This document shows, piece after piece, positions 45,501 to 60,500 of a stretch of 64,000 nt of DNA. Source of the DNA: Eopsaltria australis. Taxonomy: Eukaryota; Chordata; Aves; Passeriformes; Petroicidae. A program made the position numbers and the translations under genes. Under the pieces are notes generated by a model. It had not been told where the DNA came from, searched no databases, and saw nothing but the letters and a program-made list of their open reading frames with translations. How positions within the stretch are numbered: position 1 is the first letter of the stretch; each line of letters opens with the position of its first letter. Location: the NCBI GenBank assembly GCA_034509425.1, contig JAVTVJ010001191.1, positions 169,501-233,500 on the forward strand, written 5' to 3'.

Positions 45501-48500
45501 GGTGACAGTTCAGGTACAGCACAGGGCTGGACTCAAGGCTGAACTCCAAGGAAGTTCAGGTTCCAGGAACAAGCATTGCTTTGGAAAAACTTGTGCCAGG
45601 CAGCAGAATTTTCCATTAAATCCCAGCATCTCCTGAGTGGGAAGGGACCCAGCAGGACCATCCAAGCCCAGCTCCTGGCCCTGCACAGACCCCCCAGCAA
45701 TCCCAGCCTGGGCACCCCTGGCAGCGCTGTCCAAAGGCTCCTGGAGCTCTGAGCAAGATCTGCTCCCTGTGGCACCTTGCAGGGATCCTGAGAAGGGAAT
45801 TGGGGCTGGGAATTTGGTGCTGAACTGGAAGATGCTCTGGCCCTCTCAGCAGCAGCCCCAGTCCTTCCCACAGACAGGAGCAGGAGTCCCTTGCTGAAGA
45901 GCCCCAGCAGGAGCCTCACAATCCCTGTGCTCCCCAGCACCTGCAGCTGCTGCTCTCAGCTTCTGCACAACAGCAGGGAAAGGAATGGCTGGAAAAACAG
46001 CAGTGAGAGAACTGGGGGGAGCCAGTCCAACAGGACTCACCTACCATGGAATCATGAAATCCCACAATGGTTTGGGTCAGGAGGACCTTAAGGATCATCC
46101 AGTGCCACCCCTGCCATGGGCAGGGACACCTCCCACTGTCCCAGGCTGCTCCAAACCACAGTGCCCAGCGTGGCCTTGGGCACTGCCAGGGCTGCTTTGG
46201 GCACCCTGTGCCAGAAATTCCTTCCCAAAATCCAGCACCTAACGAGCACAGAGCTGCTGTGCCCTGCCAGGTGGCCCTGGCTCCCAAGGACAGCTCTTGC
46301 TCCCAGCAGGAACAGCAGCTCTGGCTGGAAGCTCAGCAGTCCTGCACGGGGCAGCCACAAGGCTCAGCTTTACTTCCACCCTGAGAGGAATTTGCTCTGC
46401 TGTGCCTGGAAGAATGGAAGGGAGGCCTGCACTTTCCAGAACTCTCTGCACCCCAGGGATCAGCACCAGTGAGTGACCAGCAGCTCCCCAAGGCCACCCC
46501 TGAGCACAGCCCTGGGTTTGGGGAGCGAGTCCAGGCTCCAGAATTGAGCTGATAAATCCAGAACCAAGCGGTGAGTCTGGGAAAGGGGGAGTAAATAGAC
46601 CTCAACAGAATTTGCTTGGAAAAACAAAAAATATTTGACCACTTGCTCTGACATTTCTTCAGCAGCACAGTGTGTTTGGAAGGAAAAAGGGAATAAAAAT
46701 AGAAGCAACCTTCAGAAAAGATGAGTCACATTTGTGAACTGATTACACTGATGGTGACAAACTGAAACAGAAGCCACTTTTCAACAGGGAAAGGTGAGAT
46801 TGTTCATAAATCTTTTATACCTAACACCACATCACTCCTTTATGGACCCTGCTCAGGCCCCTGCACATGAACACCATGAATTAGTCCAGGAATTAAAAAC
46901 ATAAACCTTATTCCTACTTGGTGTCCCCACCCCAGTGCTCCACATGAACCACTGCAGTACCCAATTCCCAAATTGAGATTCCAGGTTTGGTTTGAGTGCA
47001 TATTACCTCTCCAGAGTCATTGGGAAAGGACAAGAAAAGGTGAAATCCACGAAATGCAAAGTGAAGACAGAGCTCAGCAAAAAAATTCCTCAAGTCCCTT
47101 CCTCCTCCTGACTCACCCTCCTGTTCCACCTCCCTGGTGTTGTGGTGACCTCTGTCACACCCAGTGTCTGTGCTTGCTCCAATTCCTGATTCCCTGAGAC
47201 CCAAATCAAGTGGCTGCCACGGGCTCAGTCTCTGCTGGATGGTCACAGCTCCTCCCATGGCAAATTCCCAAGGGAAATGCCTTCAGCCAACAGCCTCAGC
47301 CAGAAATGTGCATTAATTCACAGACACAACATCCCCCAAGAAACTCCAGAGCCCTGCTTGCAGATAAAAGTCACAGAAACACAGAATATCCCAGGTTGGA
47401 AGTGACCCACAAGGATCGAAGTCCAACTCCTGGGCCGAGTGAAAAACACCAGGTTTTTTAAATGTTAAGATGCAATTTTTATGCCAAAAAGGGAGCACAA
47501 GCCTGAGTCCTCAGTGCTGCACTCAGTAACTGATAATTATTACACCATTTCAGGTGTCCAAATAACACACAACCAGTACTTTGCATTTCATGGGTGGTTT
47601 GCATTCCTGTCCCTGAGAAAGATAACATGGATTCAGAACCACAGCCCTACTTCTTCCTGTGGAACCCTCCTGCAGCCACAGCAGGACTCCACATGAAGCT
47701 GAGTGAGGCTTTCCCAGGCCCCAGCATTCCTGAATTCCCAGGGCACTCCCGAGCAGCTCTGGGCTGTCACAGAGGGGACACCTGGCAGAGCAGCTGAGGA
47801 ATGGCAGAGCAGGAAGAGGACTTTGTCCTCGCCTTCCTCACCCTCCAACTCCTCCCGTTCCCAGCAGGAGCCTCCTCTGTGCCCAGCCCCAGAGCCTGCC
47901 CTGCAGCCACAGCACACTCCCAGCTCTGGGAAGGGCAGCAGAGCTGCTGCTGCCCCGCTGATGCCCAGGTCCAACCAAATGCTCCAACATTCCTCTGCTC
48001 CTTGGATCACTCTTATCCATAAGCACAGACCACACTCTTCTCCCATTCTCTCCTCATGGAGCATTTTGTTGGGTTTGTGTTTGGTTTTCTGGCTGCTGTT
48101 TTGGTTTGTTTAGCTGGGTTGTTTTAAAGCAGATCCCAGAGTGAAGCTGGAAGTCCAGGAAAACACACCTGGCCCTTTCCATGTAACTCCTGTGACAGCC
48201 CCTCCTGTCACTGCCGCCACAGCAGACGCCAGGGAGGAGGTTTGGGAAAGAGCTGCTCCCTTTCCATGGCCTTGGGAAACCATTCCAGGTGCTGCAGACA
48301 GGGAGAACCCTCCCCTCACAGCCCTGCTGATCTCCTTCCCAAGCCTCCCCAGGGAAAAGCTCCTTCCTCACCAACACATCCCTGTGCTTTACAGTTCTAG
48401 TTCCTCTGCCAGGGACAAGGATTGTCTTCACCAAAGGCAGCATTTTGCTACAATCTCAGTTGTTCATAATTGTTAAAATCAGGTTTTATCATGCACATTC

Positions 48501-51500
48501 TGCATTAACACTGACAAGATCCCAGAAGATTCCCATCTGGCCAGTGACTCAAATCTGTGCTCCCTGGCTCTCTGCACTGCTTGGTTTTATGAAGTGGAAA
48601 AAGAAGTTAGTGAATCCTAGCAAAAATGCTTCTATTTTTAGGATATTACAATTCCAGACTTTTGTGTTCAGCTGACACCAACTTTTATGGAAAATTCCAG
48701 CTAAGCCTCAAATCTGCCCTCCCAGCTTGGAGGCTGTCCTAACCCAAGCTGACCCAGACTCAGCTGCATCACCTGCCAGACTGACCAGCTTAACTCGTTA
48801 TTCCTTGTGTGGAAGGTGGATGTTGCTTGAATTCCTCAGCTCTCCCTCCTGACAGAGCACCAGGTCAGTGTTCACTGGCAAAGATGCAGCTTGAGTAACT
48901 GAATGTACACAACACGTGGATGGAGGACGCAGCACAGCCCAAAATCAGCCAGCGATAACCCACAGCAAGAGGAACCACTTCACTGTAGCTCAACAAGATC
49001 AGAGTGAGAGTAACTCAGTAACTGCAACTCCTGCTTTCATCCTCCACATCTCTGGCTCCCAGAAAACCCTGGTGATGCAGAGAGAGGCCAAGGAGCAGCC
49101 AGAGAGAACCAAGGCAAACACAAGGGCAGTTTGGGACTCGGTTCGCTGAAGCCGATGCCAAAAACCGCCGACTTCACCAGCAGCAGGATCAAAGCCTGCC
49201 TGGTGTGTCCCAGGGGCAGGGAGGCAGTGAGGGATCTGCCACTGCCAGCACAGCAGCACCAGCAGTGTCCTGTCAGTGGCAGGCTGTGTCCTGCCGGGCA
49301 CTGTCACAGCCTCAGTGACGCCCAGGGACAGGGGCTGAGCCCAGCCTGCTGCACTGGGCACACGCCCTGCCACAGGGAAAGGCACTTGGCAATCTCTGAG
49401 TGCTGTGTGAAGTGTCCTGGAGGGACAGCAGTGTCTGTGTCACTTCTACCTTTCGGATCCACGCCTGGGGCCCGCTGTTGGTGAGCTCGTCCGAGGACAG
49501 GATCTGCGCTCCGGTGCTGCCCGTGAACTGCCCGGGGATGGAGTTGGACTGAGCCCAGGCGTCGATCTGCAAGGGCAAAACCCAGAGTGAGACCAGCACA
49601 AACACCTCCACACCTCCCCCTGCTACTCCCTGCTGCCTCTCAGGAATTTTCACATTGTTTTGCTGGTATCTGGTGTGTTCACTGACACTCAGATGAGAGC
49701 AAGTGCTCCTAAAATCTGAGCATCTGAATGAAGCCTGAGCTCCAGCTCCAGCGAGTTCATGGTTTCCTCATCCCCAAAACTGTTGAATCCACTGTTTTGG
49801 AAAGAATTATCTACATCTGTGCTGCTGAACTCAGATAAAATTTAAAGAAAAATAAATCTGAAACTGTGTTTTGGAGCGACTTGGGTGAAAACATGAAAGG
49901 AGCTCACCAAAACTTAAGAGTTAGAAAGTGCAAAACCAAGGCAGAACTTTGAAACACTGGCCCACAACTGGGTTTTTAAAATTAAACAGGTGAGAAAAAT
50001 CATCTGCCATGAAAGGGGAACACTGATTTTCTTCCAGCTCCCCAAAATGCTGTGGAAGGCCCCAGCTCACCTGCTCCTGTGCCCGGTTCAGCATGCACAT
50101 GGCCTCCAGGTCAAAGGAGTTCTCATTGAGCCTCTTCTGGGCCACTGCTCTGTCGTTCATGGCTGTGGTTATGTCCACGCACTAGGAGGAAAAAGAGCAT
50201 TTGTGAAAACACAGAAGAGCCCAACAATGTCCACTTGAGCTGGGAAAAGCTGCTGGAGAATCAGTGCTACCAAGTGGGGTTACACAGGGAAGAGTTGGTT
50301 GGACAAAGAAAGAGGCAACGCGATGAAAATCCTGGGACTACTTAAATCCACACAAGATGGGCTTTCCTGGACAAAGACAAACCTGAATTTAAACTACAAC
50401 AACCTGATTATTAAAAATCACCTGTACACACACAAATATCCAATGACTTATTTTATAAGAATTATTTGTCACAAAAAATTCAAGTGTGTAATAAACAGAG
50501 AAATGTTTTACTGCTCAATGAGTTCTTGAACAACAGAATGAAATGCAATTTAACTAAAAATCCATGCAGAGTTGTTCACATGAGCGATCTGCTACTAAGT
50601 CACACTAAACCCTGTCTGTATAAAACAATTCCAGCATCAATCAGATGCATTCCATGATCTTGACTTCAGTGTTTCCAATTTTCATCTTTAGCCAAAACCA
50701 GAAGGGAAGGAAGCTGAGGAAGGGTCTGGAGCCCCAGGAGAGGCTGAGGGAGCTGGGAAAGGGCTGAGCCTGGAGCAAAGGAGGCTTAGGGGGGACCTTG
50801 TGGCTCTGCACAAGTCCCTGCCAGGAGGGGGCACAGGGGGGGTCGGGCTCTGCTCCCAGGGAACAGGGACAGCAGGAGAGGGAACGGCCTCAGGCTGGGC
50901 CAGGGGAGGCTCAGCTTGGACAGCAGGAGCAATTTGCCCATGGAAAGGGAGCTCAGGCCTTGGCAGGGGCTGCCCAGGGAGCTTTGGAGTCGCCATCCCT
51001 GCAGGTGGCCAAGGAAGGGCTGCAGGTGGCACTCAGTGCTCTGGGCTGGGGACAAGGTGGGCACAGGGCCCAGCTGGGACTGCATGGGCTGGCAGGGCTT
51101 TGCCAGCCTCAGGGATTCTGTAAAACCAGGCTGTGAGCTCACAGAATCCACTGCTTTGGAAAGGATTATCTACTTCTGAGCTCCTGAACTACAGTAAAAT
51201 ATAAAGAAAAATAAACTTGAAAGGATGCTGCAGAGTGACTTGGTGAAAACATGGAATACACGAAGGAGCTCATTGCAAACCTTCACTCTGGGCAAAGCCA
51301 TTGGGAGAGAAACCCTCAACATTTGGGGCTGTAAAAATGGAATGAATTCTGGCTGGTGTGCAGCTGTTCTATAAAATCCTTGTGCCCTGCTCCTCAAAGG
51401 ATGTGCATTTTATGAATCATTCTGTGTGGAAAGCAGAAAGGCAAGAGTGTGCAAAGACAAATGAAATCTCTTAAGATGTGACAGAGGCTGGAAGGGCTGG

Positions 51501-54500
51501 GACTGTTTGAGGCACAGAGTCAGAACAGCAGCTGGCACACACACAGCAAGGCCATGGGTTAACTTCAATTCCATTTTCATTTCCTTTGTGAAAGCCTTGC
51601 CTCTTTTGTTGTCACTGTCAGCCTCAGCCTCTCACAGATTTTGTACTCAAGGACAAACAGGAGAAACTGAAACTCCTTTAAAATTGACTCAGCTGAACAA
51701 AACAAACACAGTTAAACCACAAACCCTGTCCCAGGAACCTGGTCAAGAATTCAGTAAACACTGGAAGGAAGAGACAGATAAGAGTATCTACAATGGCATC
51801 AAACACAGGAATTGCTTTTGTGCTCTATTAAATCTGACTTTAAGATGGGTTTTTTTTTGGCTGATGTTTAGGACAAAGGGTGTTTCTGTTGGGAAGATCA
51901 CTGCTGGAATACCTGGCACTGACCAAGACAGAGCTAAAATCCCACAAGCCCCAGGTGTCTATGGACTGACTGCAGTGCTTCTTTCTTGTCACACAGAACA
52001 TAAAAAAGGCACAAGAATTAAAATATTATCCAACAATCCCCTCACACAACAGCATGGCTGTAAAAATGCCTGTTTCAAACGCACACTGGCTGAGTTTTTG
52101 AAGTTCCTCTCGCATACTTAAAATAATTCTTTCATTTTCTGCTTGCAAAACTGGTCCAGGAGATAAATAAAAGTTCTTCTACTCACCAAAAGTTTCAATG
52201 CAGCAATACACAAAGGCATGGAAGCAGTCAGTCCATGAAAGCACAGGGGACCACTGCCATGCTAAACAGGTGTATTAGTGCTTTACCACACTGGGGCCTA
52301 GCAACATTCCCTGCTGGGGTAATTCCCAAACACTGCTCCCTTTTGGAGACCATCAGGGCTCTCTCTTATGTCAAGACACTCGGTGGCAGCTTTGGATCTT
52401 GAAAAAGAACAAACATCTCTGCTTGAGGTACAAGAAGTTGTTGTTATTACTGAGTCAAGGCAAACAGGTGGAAGTGAGGTGCTGTCCCCTTTCTCAGACT
52501 TGTCCCCATAAATCACAAACACTGAAGCAAGCAGGACGTGGCTGGCAATAAAAAGCAGGTGCTTTACACACTCTGGAGGTCCAGGGATGCTTTTACTGCA
52601 TCCTTACATGCCAACAGCATCCCTGCACGAGCCACCTGGGATTATCCAACCCTGCCACTCTACATTTCCAAACACAGCTTCCTCAGAGGTCTCTGCCTGC
52701 TACGCACGTGCTGAGCCTTCAGATCACTCCAGACCTTCCCCTCCATCTCCTCCTACCACACACAACTTCTGTAAGGCACCAGGTTTTGTTAAAACAAGCT
52801 GTAATGTATTAGCAGGGTCATCTCAGACTAAACCCATAACTAACATGTGAATTAAAACACAGCAACAAAACCAGTGGTGTGGGGTTTAATGTCAAGACTT
52901 GCATCAGAACTGTCACAGTTCTGCAAAATCAGCAGCAATGAATGGAGGTGAGTTGTAGGTGAAACTTCCTGAAGTTCCAAGCACCCCCAGCTCTCTGCTC
53001 CCCCAGCAAGGGAGCTGATCTGCCTCATGTTGCTCCAAGGGAGCCACTTCCACCACAGAGTCCTCCTGAGCATTAAAGAATTAAGCAGAGCAGCACTGTG
53101 TTACCTGTCAGACTCCCTGGAGGAACACACAGCAATCCTGTACCTGCACTTCCCAAACCCCAGGGGATGGCACAGCCCGCTGGGAGCTAACGCCCCTGAA
53201 ATCACCCTTAACACAAACCAAGTTAAGGTAAAGGCAAATAAAAATATTTATTTACAAAATATAAAAACAGACAACACAGTTACAGGCATTCATAAAGATA
53301 CACACAGCAGGAAGGAAAGAAAGTTATGTTAAATATATTTACTGCAATGAAACTGGGAGTGACATTCAGCACAAACATCTCAGTGTTTTACTGCAGCAGG
53401 AGAGCCCAAAGTGCAGCTCCCACCTGCACTGAGGGAACGAGGAATTGGGTGCCCAACCATCAAATTCTGAGGGATTCCATGAAAATGCTGGCTAAGTTAT
53501 ATTCTCTGTGCTTTTGGTGCTGTAAAAGACCCAGAAGAAAATTCCTTCTGTGCCTCAGGGATGGAACTGGACAACCCCAGAAAGGTCTTGAGAAACAAAA
53601 CGCACCAAGTGCTGAGATGGCTCTGTCAGAAATTGATGGGGAGGCTTTGGGGTCTGGCTTTGGAAGGTGTGGGAACAAGGCCTCAGGTGCACTGAAGCAG
53701 GATCAACTTAAAAATATTAACATCTCTCTTAAATATTTAATTTACTTAATTACAACCCCCCCCCCCCCCCAAAATGTTCTTTGGAAGAAATTTCAAGGGG
53801 AGTAACACTTGCTTTGGTTTTTTTAATTTATTATCCATACAATTAGATTCTCCTTTGGAGGGCCATGTGCAAGACAGTCATGGGAGAAAAGGTGACTGGA
53901 AAACTACACAATCAACACATCCAGAGGAAGTGGCAGTTCTAGCAACTACTTACAATTTTTAATGAATGACATTCCAAAGTGGTGCTCTTGTCCTAAGACT
54001 GGTGGGACAATTTTAATTAGCACTATGTACATTATTGTGCAAATCTCAAGGTATTATTAATTAACCTCTGCAGGAAACTGAACAAAAGGAAGTTTTTTCC
54101 ATCTTCCAGTTACAGTTTAAATTCTGTTGAGACCAAGAAGTCACCAGAAGCAGGATGGGTACAGGTTGCTTCCCCCACTGCCCACGCGAGCATCCCCATT
54201 TGCAGAGCTCAGCTCCTCAGCTCAGTGCAGTGTTAGGCATTACCTTTTTTTTTTAAGTGCCTTTTTTTTTTCTTCCTCCCAGACTGCAATTTGGTACCAG
54301 ACTGCCCAGGTGATGGTTTTGGCTTTCTTATATGATAAGCTTTCCTTGCCTCCCTTACCTCAATGGCTGGCTTGGGGAAAACATCGTCCTTGCCGTCGTC
54401 TTTGCCGTTTTTGTCCACGGGAACCCACTCTCCGTAGACACTGTCTGCCTCCTTCTTCCTATGCTGAGACCCAGAGGAAACAGGGAATTCCTTGGACAGG

Positions 54501-57500
54501 CTGACCTGGTTTTTTGGTTGGGGTGGTGGTGCTGGTTTTATGCTGGGAGTCTGAAAGAAATGAAGTGAGAAGGAGTTAAGACTTGAAAACACCCAGGAGT
54601 CACGAGGTGGTTTTGCTGCAAACACCTGGGATTTGCTTTTTACAGAACACTCATCTTTCTCACCCCAGAGTAATAAGCCTTTAAAATTAATCATTTTAGC
54701 ACAGCCCTAAAAACACACAAGTGACCCACAAAGTACACTGTAAGAGAAGATGAAAAATGCTTTAAGTCAACTTCATCAATCCAAAATCCCTGACCCCCTT
54801 CTCCCAACTGACCCCATCACAACAAGAACAACCTCCACCTGTCACGAGGATATTTTGTATGGAAAGCTCCAAGGTAAAAATCCTGGGCAGCAAAACATTG
54901 CCTGTGATCAAAAGCTCCACAGGAGTGGAGAGAAAGCAGCTCTCAGCATTTGGGTTTGTAATTCTGGGCTATTTTTAGCAGCAGCCTGAGTCTCCGAGCA
55001 GACGATGTCTGTGGCCTTGTTTTGCTTGGTGTTGTTAATAAATTAAAAACCTGCAGAAATCCTTGCCAGGTTCCCTTCCAAGAGGCAAACACAGCTGGCA
55101 GCACTGGAAAATATTGGATAAACTCCTAGGAATATGGATGGGAATGGTTTTAAGGCTAGGAGAGACAGAAACAAAACTAAAAGAGTCAAAAACATGGCCA
55201 GGAGGCAGAGCAGGCCACAAACACTACAGAACACTTCTCCTTGGAGCCTGGAAGGATTCCAAGGTTTCCTGAGTTTCACTGTAGCCTTTTCTCACAATAC
55301 AATGTAAAATCTAAATCCATTTCTACCTTACACCTTATGTAAATGTGCATTACTGCTTGTTTTGTGTACACCACAAGCTGGACAATATTTATACACAAAA
55401 CCAGAAATGTTATTTCTATTTTTGCTGAGCATGTTAAAGCTTTTTTAGTGCTTTATAGCCTGCAAAATCAGAACAGACTTTCATGGGCACAAACTCACCC
55501 CCCCCCCCAAAATAAAATCGAAAAAAAGCCACCCCAAAAACCCCCAAACCCCAACAAAACTTAAACAATTCTAACAAAACTAAACAATTCTAATCCATGC
55601 TTTAAAGCATTTGATTCCCAGATGCATTTAAAGAAACACTCACAATTTCACCAAGATTATCAATTTAATCTTGATGGAATTTGGAGTGTTTCTTTAAATT
55701 GACTAAAAAGTACTCCCATTTTCACCAAGGTTATCAACCTCTGATAAATTTCTGTAGAATTACTTGCACTGTTTAAAAAGAACCAGGATTTAAAGCATTG
55801 AAAATGTAAGCAGCACTCACACTTAAATTGAAGAAAATGGGTTTGGGTTCACTCAGTTTAAAAGGATGGTTATAGAAAGGACGTTCTTCCTCCTCTTCAT
55901 CAGAAACATGAGGCTTGTTCACTATCACATCATCAGTGCTCTGAGCAATCTTCTTGCATTTCTGAAAAATAAAACAGAGGGAAATGTCAGCTCTGAGCAA
56001 ACCTGAACTTTCAACCCACAGTCACAACGAACATTCTATCAAAAAAAGTGGTTTTCTTTACTAAACCAGGAGGGGGAAAATCTTTTAGCAACAGCACCAA
56101 CAGATGTGCTTTGGACATTCTGTAGAAATTATCCAACACCACCATGGCTTTGCCAGGCAACTCCCTGGTTACTGACTCAGCTCTCTGGCAGTGCAGGGAC
56201 CTTGTCAGAAGTGATGACTCCAGAAGATCTCAGATTATCCTTCTGGAATACTGTGGTGTTGGCCAGCTGTGCAAGACACTCCCAACAGCAACAGCATTGA
56301 ATGTAAACACACAGGTGTTGTTGGGATACCACAGTCAAACTGGGAGGAGCCTCTATGGGGGGAAAAGAAAAGAGAGAAAGAAAAGGGCAAAAGACAAAAA
56401 GACTTTCTCAAGAGGCCAGAATTTTATGGTTAAAATGTCTTTACTGATTTCCTACCACCTGCACTGCTTCTGTGGCCAGTTTGGAGGCAAAAGAACAGAA
56501 ACATCATCCAACAGATCTCCAGAGCTGGAAAGGGAAAGGAGGGGGAGGTTTGGGGGCTCCAGATCAGCACAAGCTATGCTGGATCTTGGTCAGGTTATGT
56601 GAAATCCAGCCAGGATGTCAGCACAGGGCACCTGCACCAGCTCTTGAGCAGTGCTTCTGCTCCTCCAGCCCAGGCACAACTGCAGATGATTTCCCAGCAC
56701 CTGGACATTGCTTCATCTCAGATTATTTCTATAAACACAATTTCAAAACCATCACACTCATGATGCAATTAGAAAAGAATGAAGACACTTTCCTATTCCA
56801 GACTTTCTCCATTCTGAGGGAAGTCCAAGGCCAGGCTTGGAGCAACCTGGGACAGAGGAAGGTGTCCCTGCCTATGGCAGGGGATGGGACAGGCTGATCT
56901 TTGAAGTCCCTTCCAACTCAAACCTAGGATTCCATAACTAACACCACCAGGAAAAAAAAATCTGGAGTGAAAGCTTTGGATTTCACTGACAGGACTGCTG
57001 GAAGAACTATCTACTTGTACAAAATTAGAACAGAATCAAAACTATAAATAAGAAAAAGCAAAATAATTGGATTTCATGCATATCCATGGAATTAAAAATA
57101 CCAGTTTTGATAACTTAAAAAAACCTGTGTGGAGAATCAAAAGGGTTGTCAGGCTTTGGAAAGAGCTGCCCAGGGAGGTTTGGAGCCCCCATCCCTGCAG
57201 GTGTCACCTGGACATGGCACTCAGTGCTCTGGGCTGGGGACAAGGTGGGCACAGGGCCCAGCTGGGACTGCATGGGCTGGGAGGGCTTTGCCAACCTCAG
57301 GGATCCTGGGATTCAGAACACAAGGCAGCTCCCAGGTAACACCAGCAGTGACAACCTCTCACAGAGTGGGTATTGTCAGGTGTGATGCTGCTGTTCTCCC
57401 TCACCTCAGTGAGCTCCTTCAGGGTGTCCCTCGAGGATTTCTGGTTGGCTTTGTCATCCTTCTTCTGGGACAGCAGAGGCATCAGGCTCGGGGGTAAGGG

Positions 57501-60500
57501 CACGCCAGACTTCGCACACATGGCGGCTGCGTTGGCTTTGGCGATTTCAAGTAGCTGGGCCTTGTCTGAAAAGAGTTTGTTTTTATAAAGAAAAGTTATT
57601 TATTTTTATAGATTCTTGTTTTAATAATAAAGAAGCACTTCTGGCAAACTAAGCAGGATTCTACCCGCACTGGGTGTTTTACATGTTCTGTGAAAATAAC
57701 TACAATTGTACGGAGCTGCTCCAGACTTTAAGCCTGGGCTGTGCAGAAGGCAAGGGAAACTGCAAATGTCCCAACTACAGCACCCAACCTCCTCCAACCC
57801 CCCAAGTTCTGATGTCTCTTACTTCACTGATTCATTCCAGTTTTGGCAATCCTGAGCCCTTCCTACACTCTGCAGAAAGTCCAGAGTTTCCTCATTAACT
57901 GCCTCTGAAAAGCTCTCAAACCTCTAGAGGGAGTCTCATCTCCCCAGATGTAGCCCAAAGCTACTTACAACCAACAAACAGAAAAACAAGCTCTGAGTAA
58001 AATGTGCTCTTGCTTAAAATACAAATAGATGCAGAACTGTTACTGAAACAGTATTTTGCTTTAATAAGGAGAAAATGGACAGCTCTAACATAAAAACAGG
58101 AAATTAAATTAAATTAAGCCTTCTGCCAGTTTGCAAATAACTCCCTAACTGGAAGGCTTCCATGGTAACTCTGAGGCAGGACTGGAAGGTTCAGAAACTC
58201 AAGGAGGAGGTTTCCTCACACACTGTACAAGAACTCATCTCCCAGTTCAAACCTTCTTCCCCCTTATTAACTCATTACCCAAGGAAACAGCACAGCCTCT
58301 CTCTCCTCCAAGCACAGAGAAAAGATGCAGCTCATAAAATTTATTTTATTTTCTGATCTGCTGGGTCTGGGACTATTTTTAGACACAAGTTGCTCTTTCC
58401 TTTCTTACCATGGGAAAGAAGCAAGACAGAGTCCTGGGAACAGATGACAACTGAGCTTGGGACTCTCCAACTGGCACCTGAACTTTGTTCTCAGAGCAGA
58501 AATTCTAGATTTTCTCACATACAGGTACTCGGCCTTTACTATGACCATGTAGAGTGTTCCTCGAGACTGCAACACACTACCTCTGCACAAAGCTCCAGAA
58601 CCAAGGTAAAACTGGCTCTAAAGAGGCTTTCATTCAAATGCTCAGTGTTGATTCCACTCCAACGTAGAAGTTCCTACTGGAAGTCAGTGCCTACAAGTAA
58701 TGCACAGAATGACTTCCAAGAAATCCCTTATGAGTGCTGCAGAGCTAAAATCAGACTGTGCAAATCCACCCACTACACCTCGCCACGGAACTGCTGAAAA
58801 TGAAGCAGGCACTTACCCAGGTCTGTAAGACGTTTGGGTGATCTGCTGGAGAACTCGGAGGACCTGGACCGGCGCCGGTCGGGGGATCTGCTGTAGCGCC
58901 TCCTCCCCGAGGAGCGCGAGCGCCGCAGCCGGATCGGGGACCTGCTGGAGCTCCGTCTCCTCCCCCGGGACCGCGACCGCCTCTGCCGGAGAGGGGTCCG
59001 GCTCCTGCTCCGCAGCCGGAGCGATATCCTGCGGTCTCTGGAGTCGGATCTTCTCCTCCTCCTGTCTGTAGACCTCGATCTGTTTCTCTGAGATCTCTTG
59101 CGCCTGTCTCTGGACAGGGAACGCCGCCTTCGCGACGCCGACCTTGACCTGCTCCTCCTCCTGTGCCTGGAACGTGACAAGGAGCTGGACCGAGATCTGG
59201 ACGCTCTTCTCCGTGTGGCTGACCTGGAGCGGTTCCGTCTGGAGCGCGAGTCTGTGTCGTATCTCTTGGACCTGCGCTGGGAGGACCTGGAGCGTCGGCT
59301 CCGGGACCTGCGTGATGAGTCTTTGTCTGCTGTTTTCTCCACAGACTTGGACTGGCTCCTCTGGCGAGCAGCAGACCTGGAGCGTCTCCGCCTGGACCTG
59401 CGCGAGGACTCCTTGTCTGCTGTTTTCTCCACAGATGTTGACTGGCTCCTCTGGCGAGCCGTGGACCTGGAGCGTCTCCGCCTGTACCTCCGCACAGACT
59501 CTTTGTCTGCTGTTTTTTCTACAGATGTGGATCGACTCTTTGGGCGAGCGGGAGACTTTGAGTGTCTGCTTACAGATCTCTGTGGGGACTCTTTGTCAGA
59601 TGCTTTATCAACAGATTTGGATCGGGATTTTTCACGTTCGGAAGACTCAGAACGTCTGCTTTCAGGGACAAAGGAAGAGTCCTGTTCCTCCGACTGCTCA
59701 AGAGGCATGGAATCCTCCTGCTTTTCTTCATCTGCCAAAGAGGGCTCTGCATCCTCTCCCTCCTCTTCACCACTGGAAGACTCTGACTCATGCTCATCTG
59801 ATGATGTGGACTCTCTTTGTTCAGCTGTTAAGGAGGGTTCTGCATCCTCTCCTTCTTCTTCACCAGTGGTAGACCTTGATTCAGCCCCATCAGGGGATGC
59901 GGAACGTCTGTGTTCAGCTGTCAGAGGTTCCGCATCCTCAGCTTCTTCACCAGCAGTAGACCTTGACTCTTGCTCGTCTGATGAGGTGGAATCTCTTTGT
60001 TCAGCTGCCGAGGAGGGTTCCACATCCTCTGCATCTTCACCAGCAGTAGACCTTGACTCGTGTTCATCTGAAGATGTAGAGTGTCTACGCTCAGCTGTCG
60101 AAGAGAGCTCCTGGTCCTCTGCTTCCTCGCCAACGGTTGACCTTGACTCACGGCCATCAGGAGACACGGAGCGGTGTTCAGCGGTCAAATCCTCTGCTTC
60201 TTCATCAGCTGTAGACCTTGACTCACGGTCATCAGAAGATGTGGAGTGTCTGCGTTCAGCTGTCAAGGAGGGCTCCCCATCTTCTACATCTTCCCCAGCA
60301 GCAGACCTTGACTCACGGTCGTCAGAGGATATGGAGTCTCTTCTTTCAGCTGCCAAGGAGGCTTCTGCATCCTCTGCCTCTTCTCCAGTGGTTGACCTTG
60401 ACTCGTGCTCATCAGAGGACTCAGAGCTCCTACGTTCTGCTGTCAAAGGCTGCTCCAGATCTTCTGCTTCTTCACCAATGCTAGATCTTGACTCCTGCTC

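Larger units (their letters stand above)
42560..49449 (-). other. SON: SON intron, 6.9 kb
   Basis: Between the exon ending QAWIRK (49450) and the G-patch exon (42559). It holds CR1-type fragments at 43.7, 45.6, 46.0 and 47.4 kb and an AAT/ATT repeat at 44.66 kb. No conserved reading frame or recognisable small RNA was seen. Confidence 0.8.
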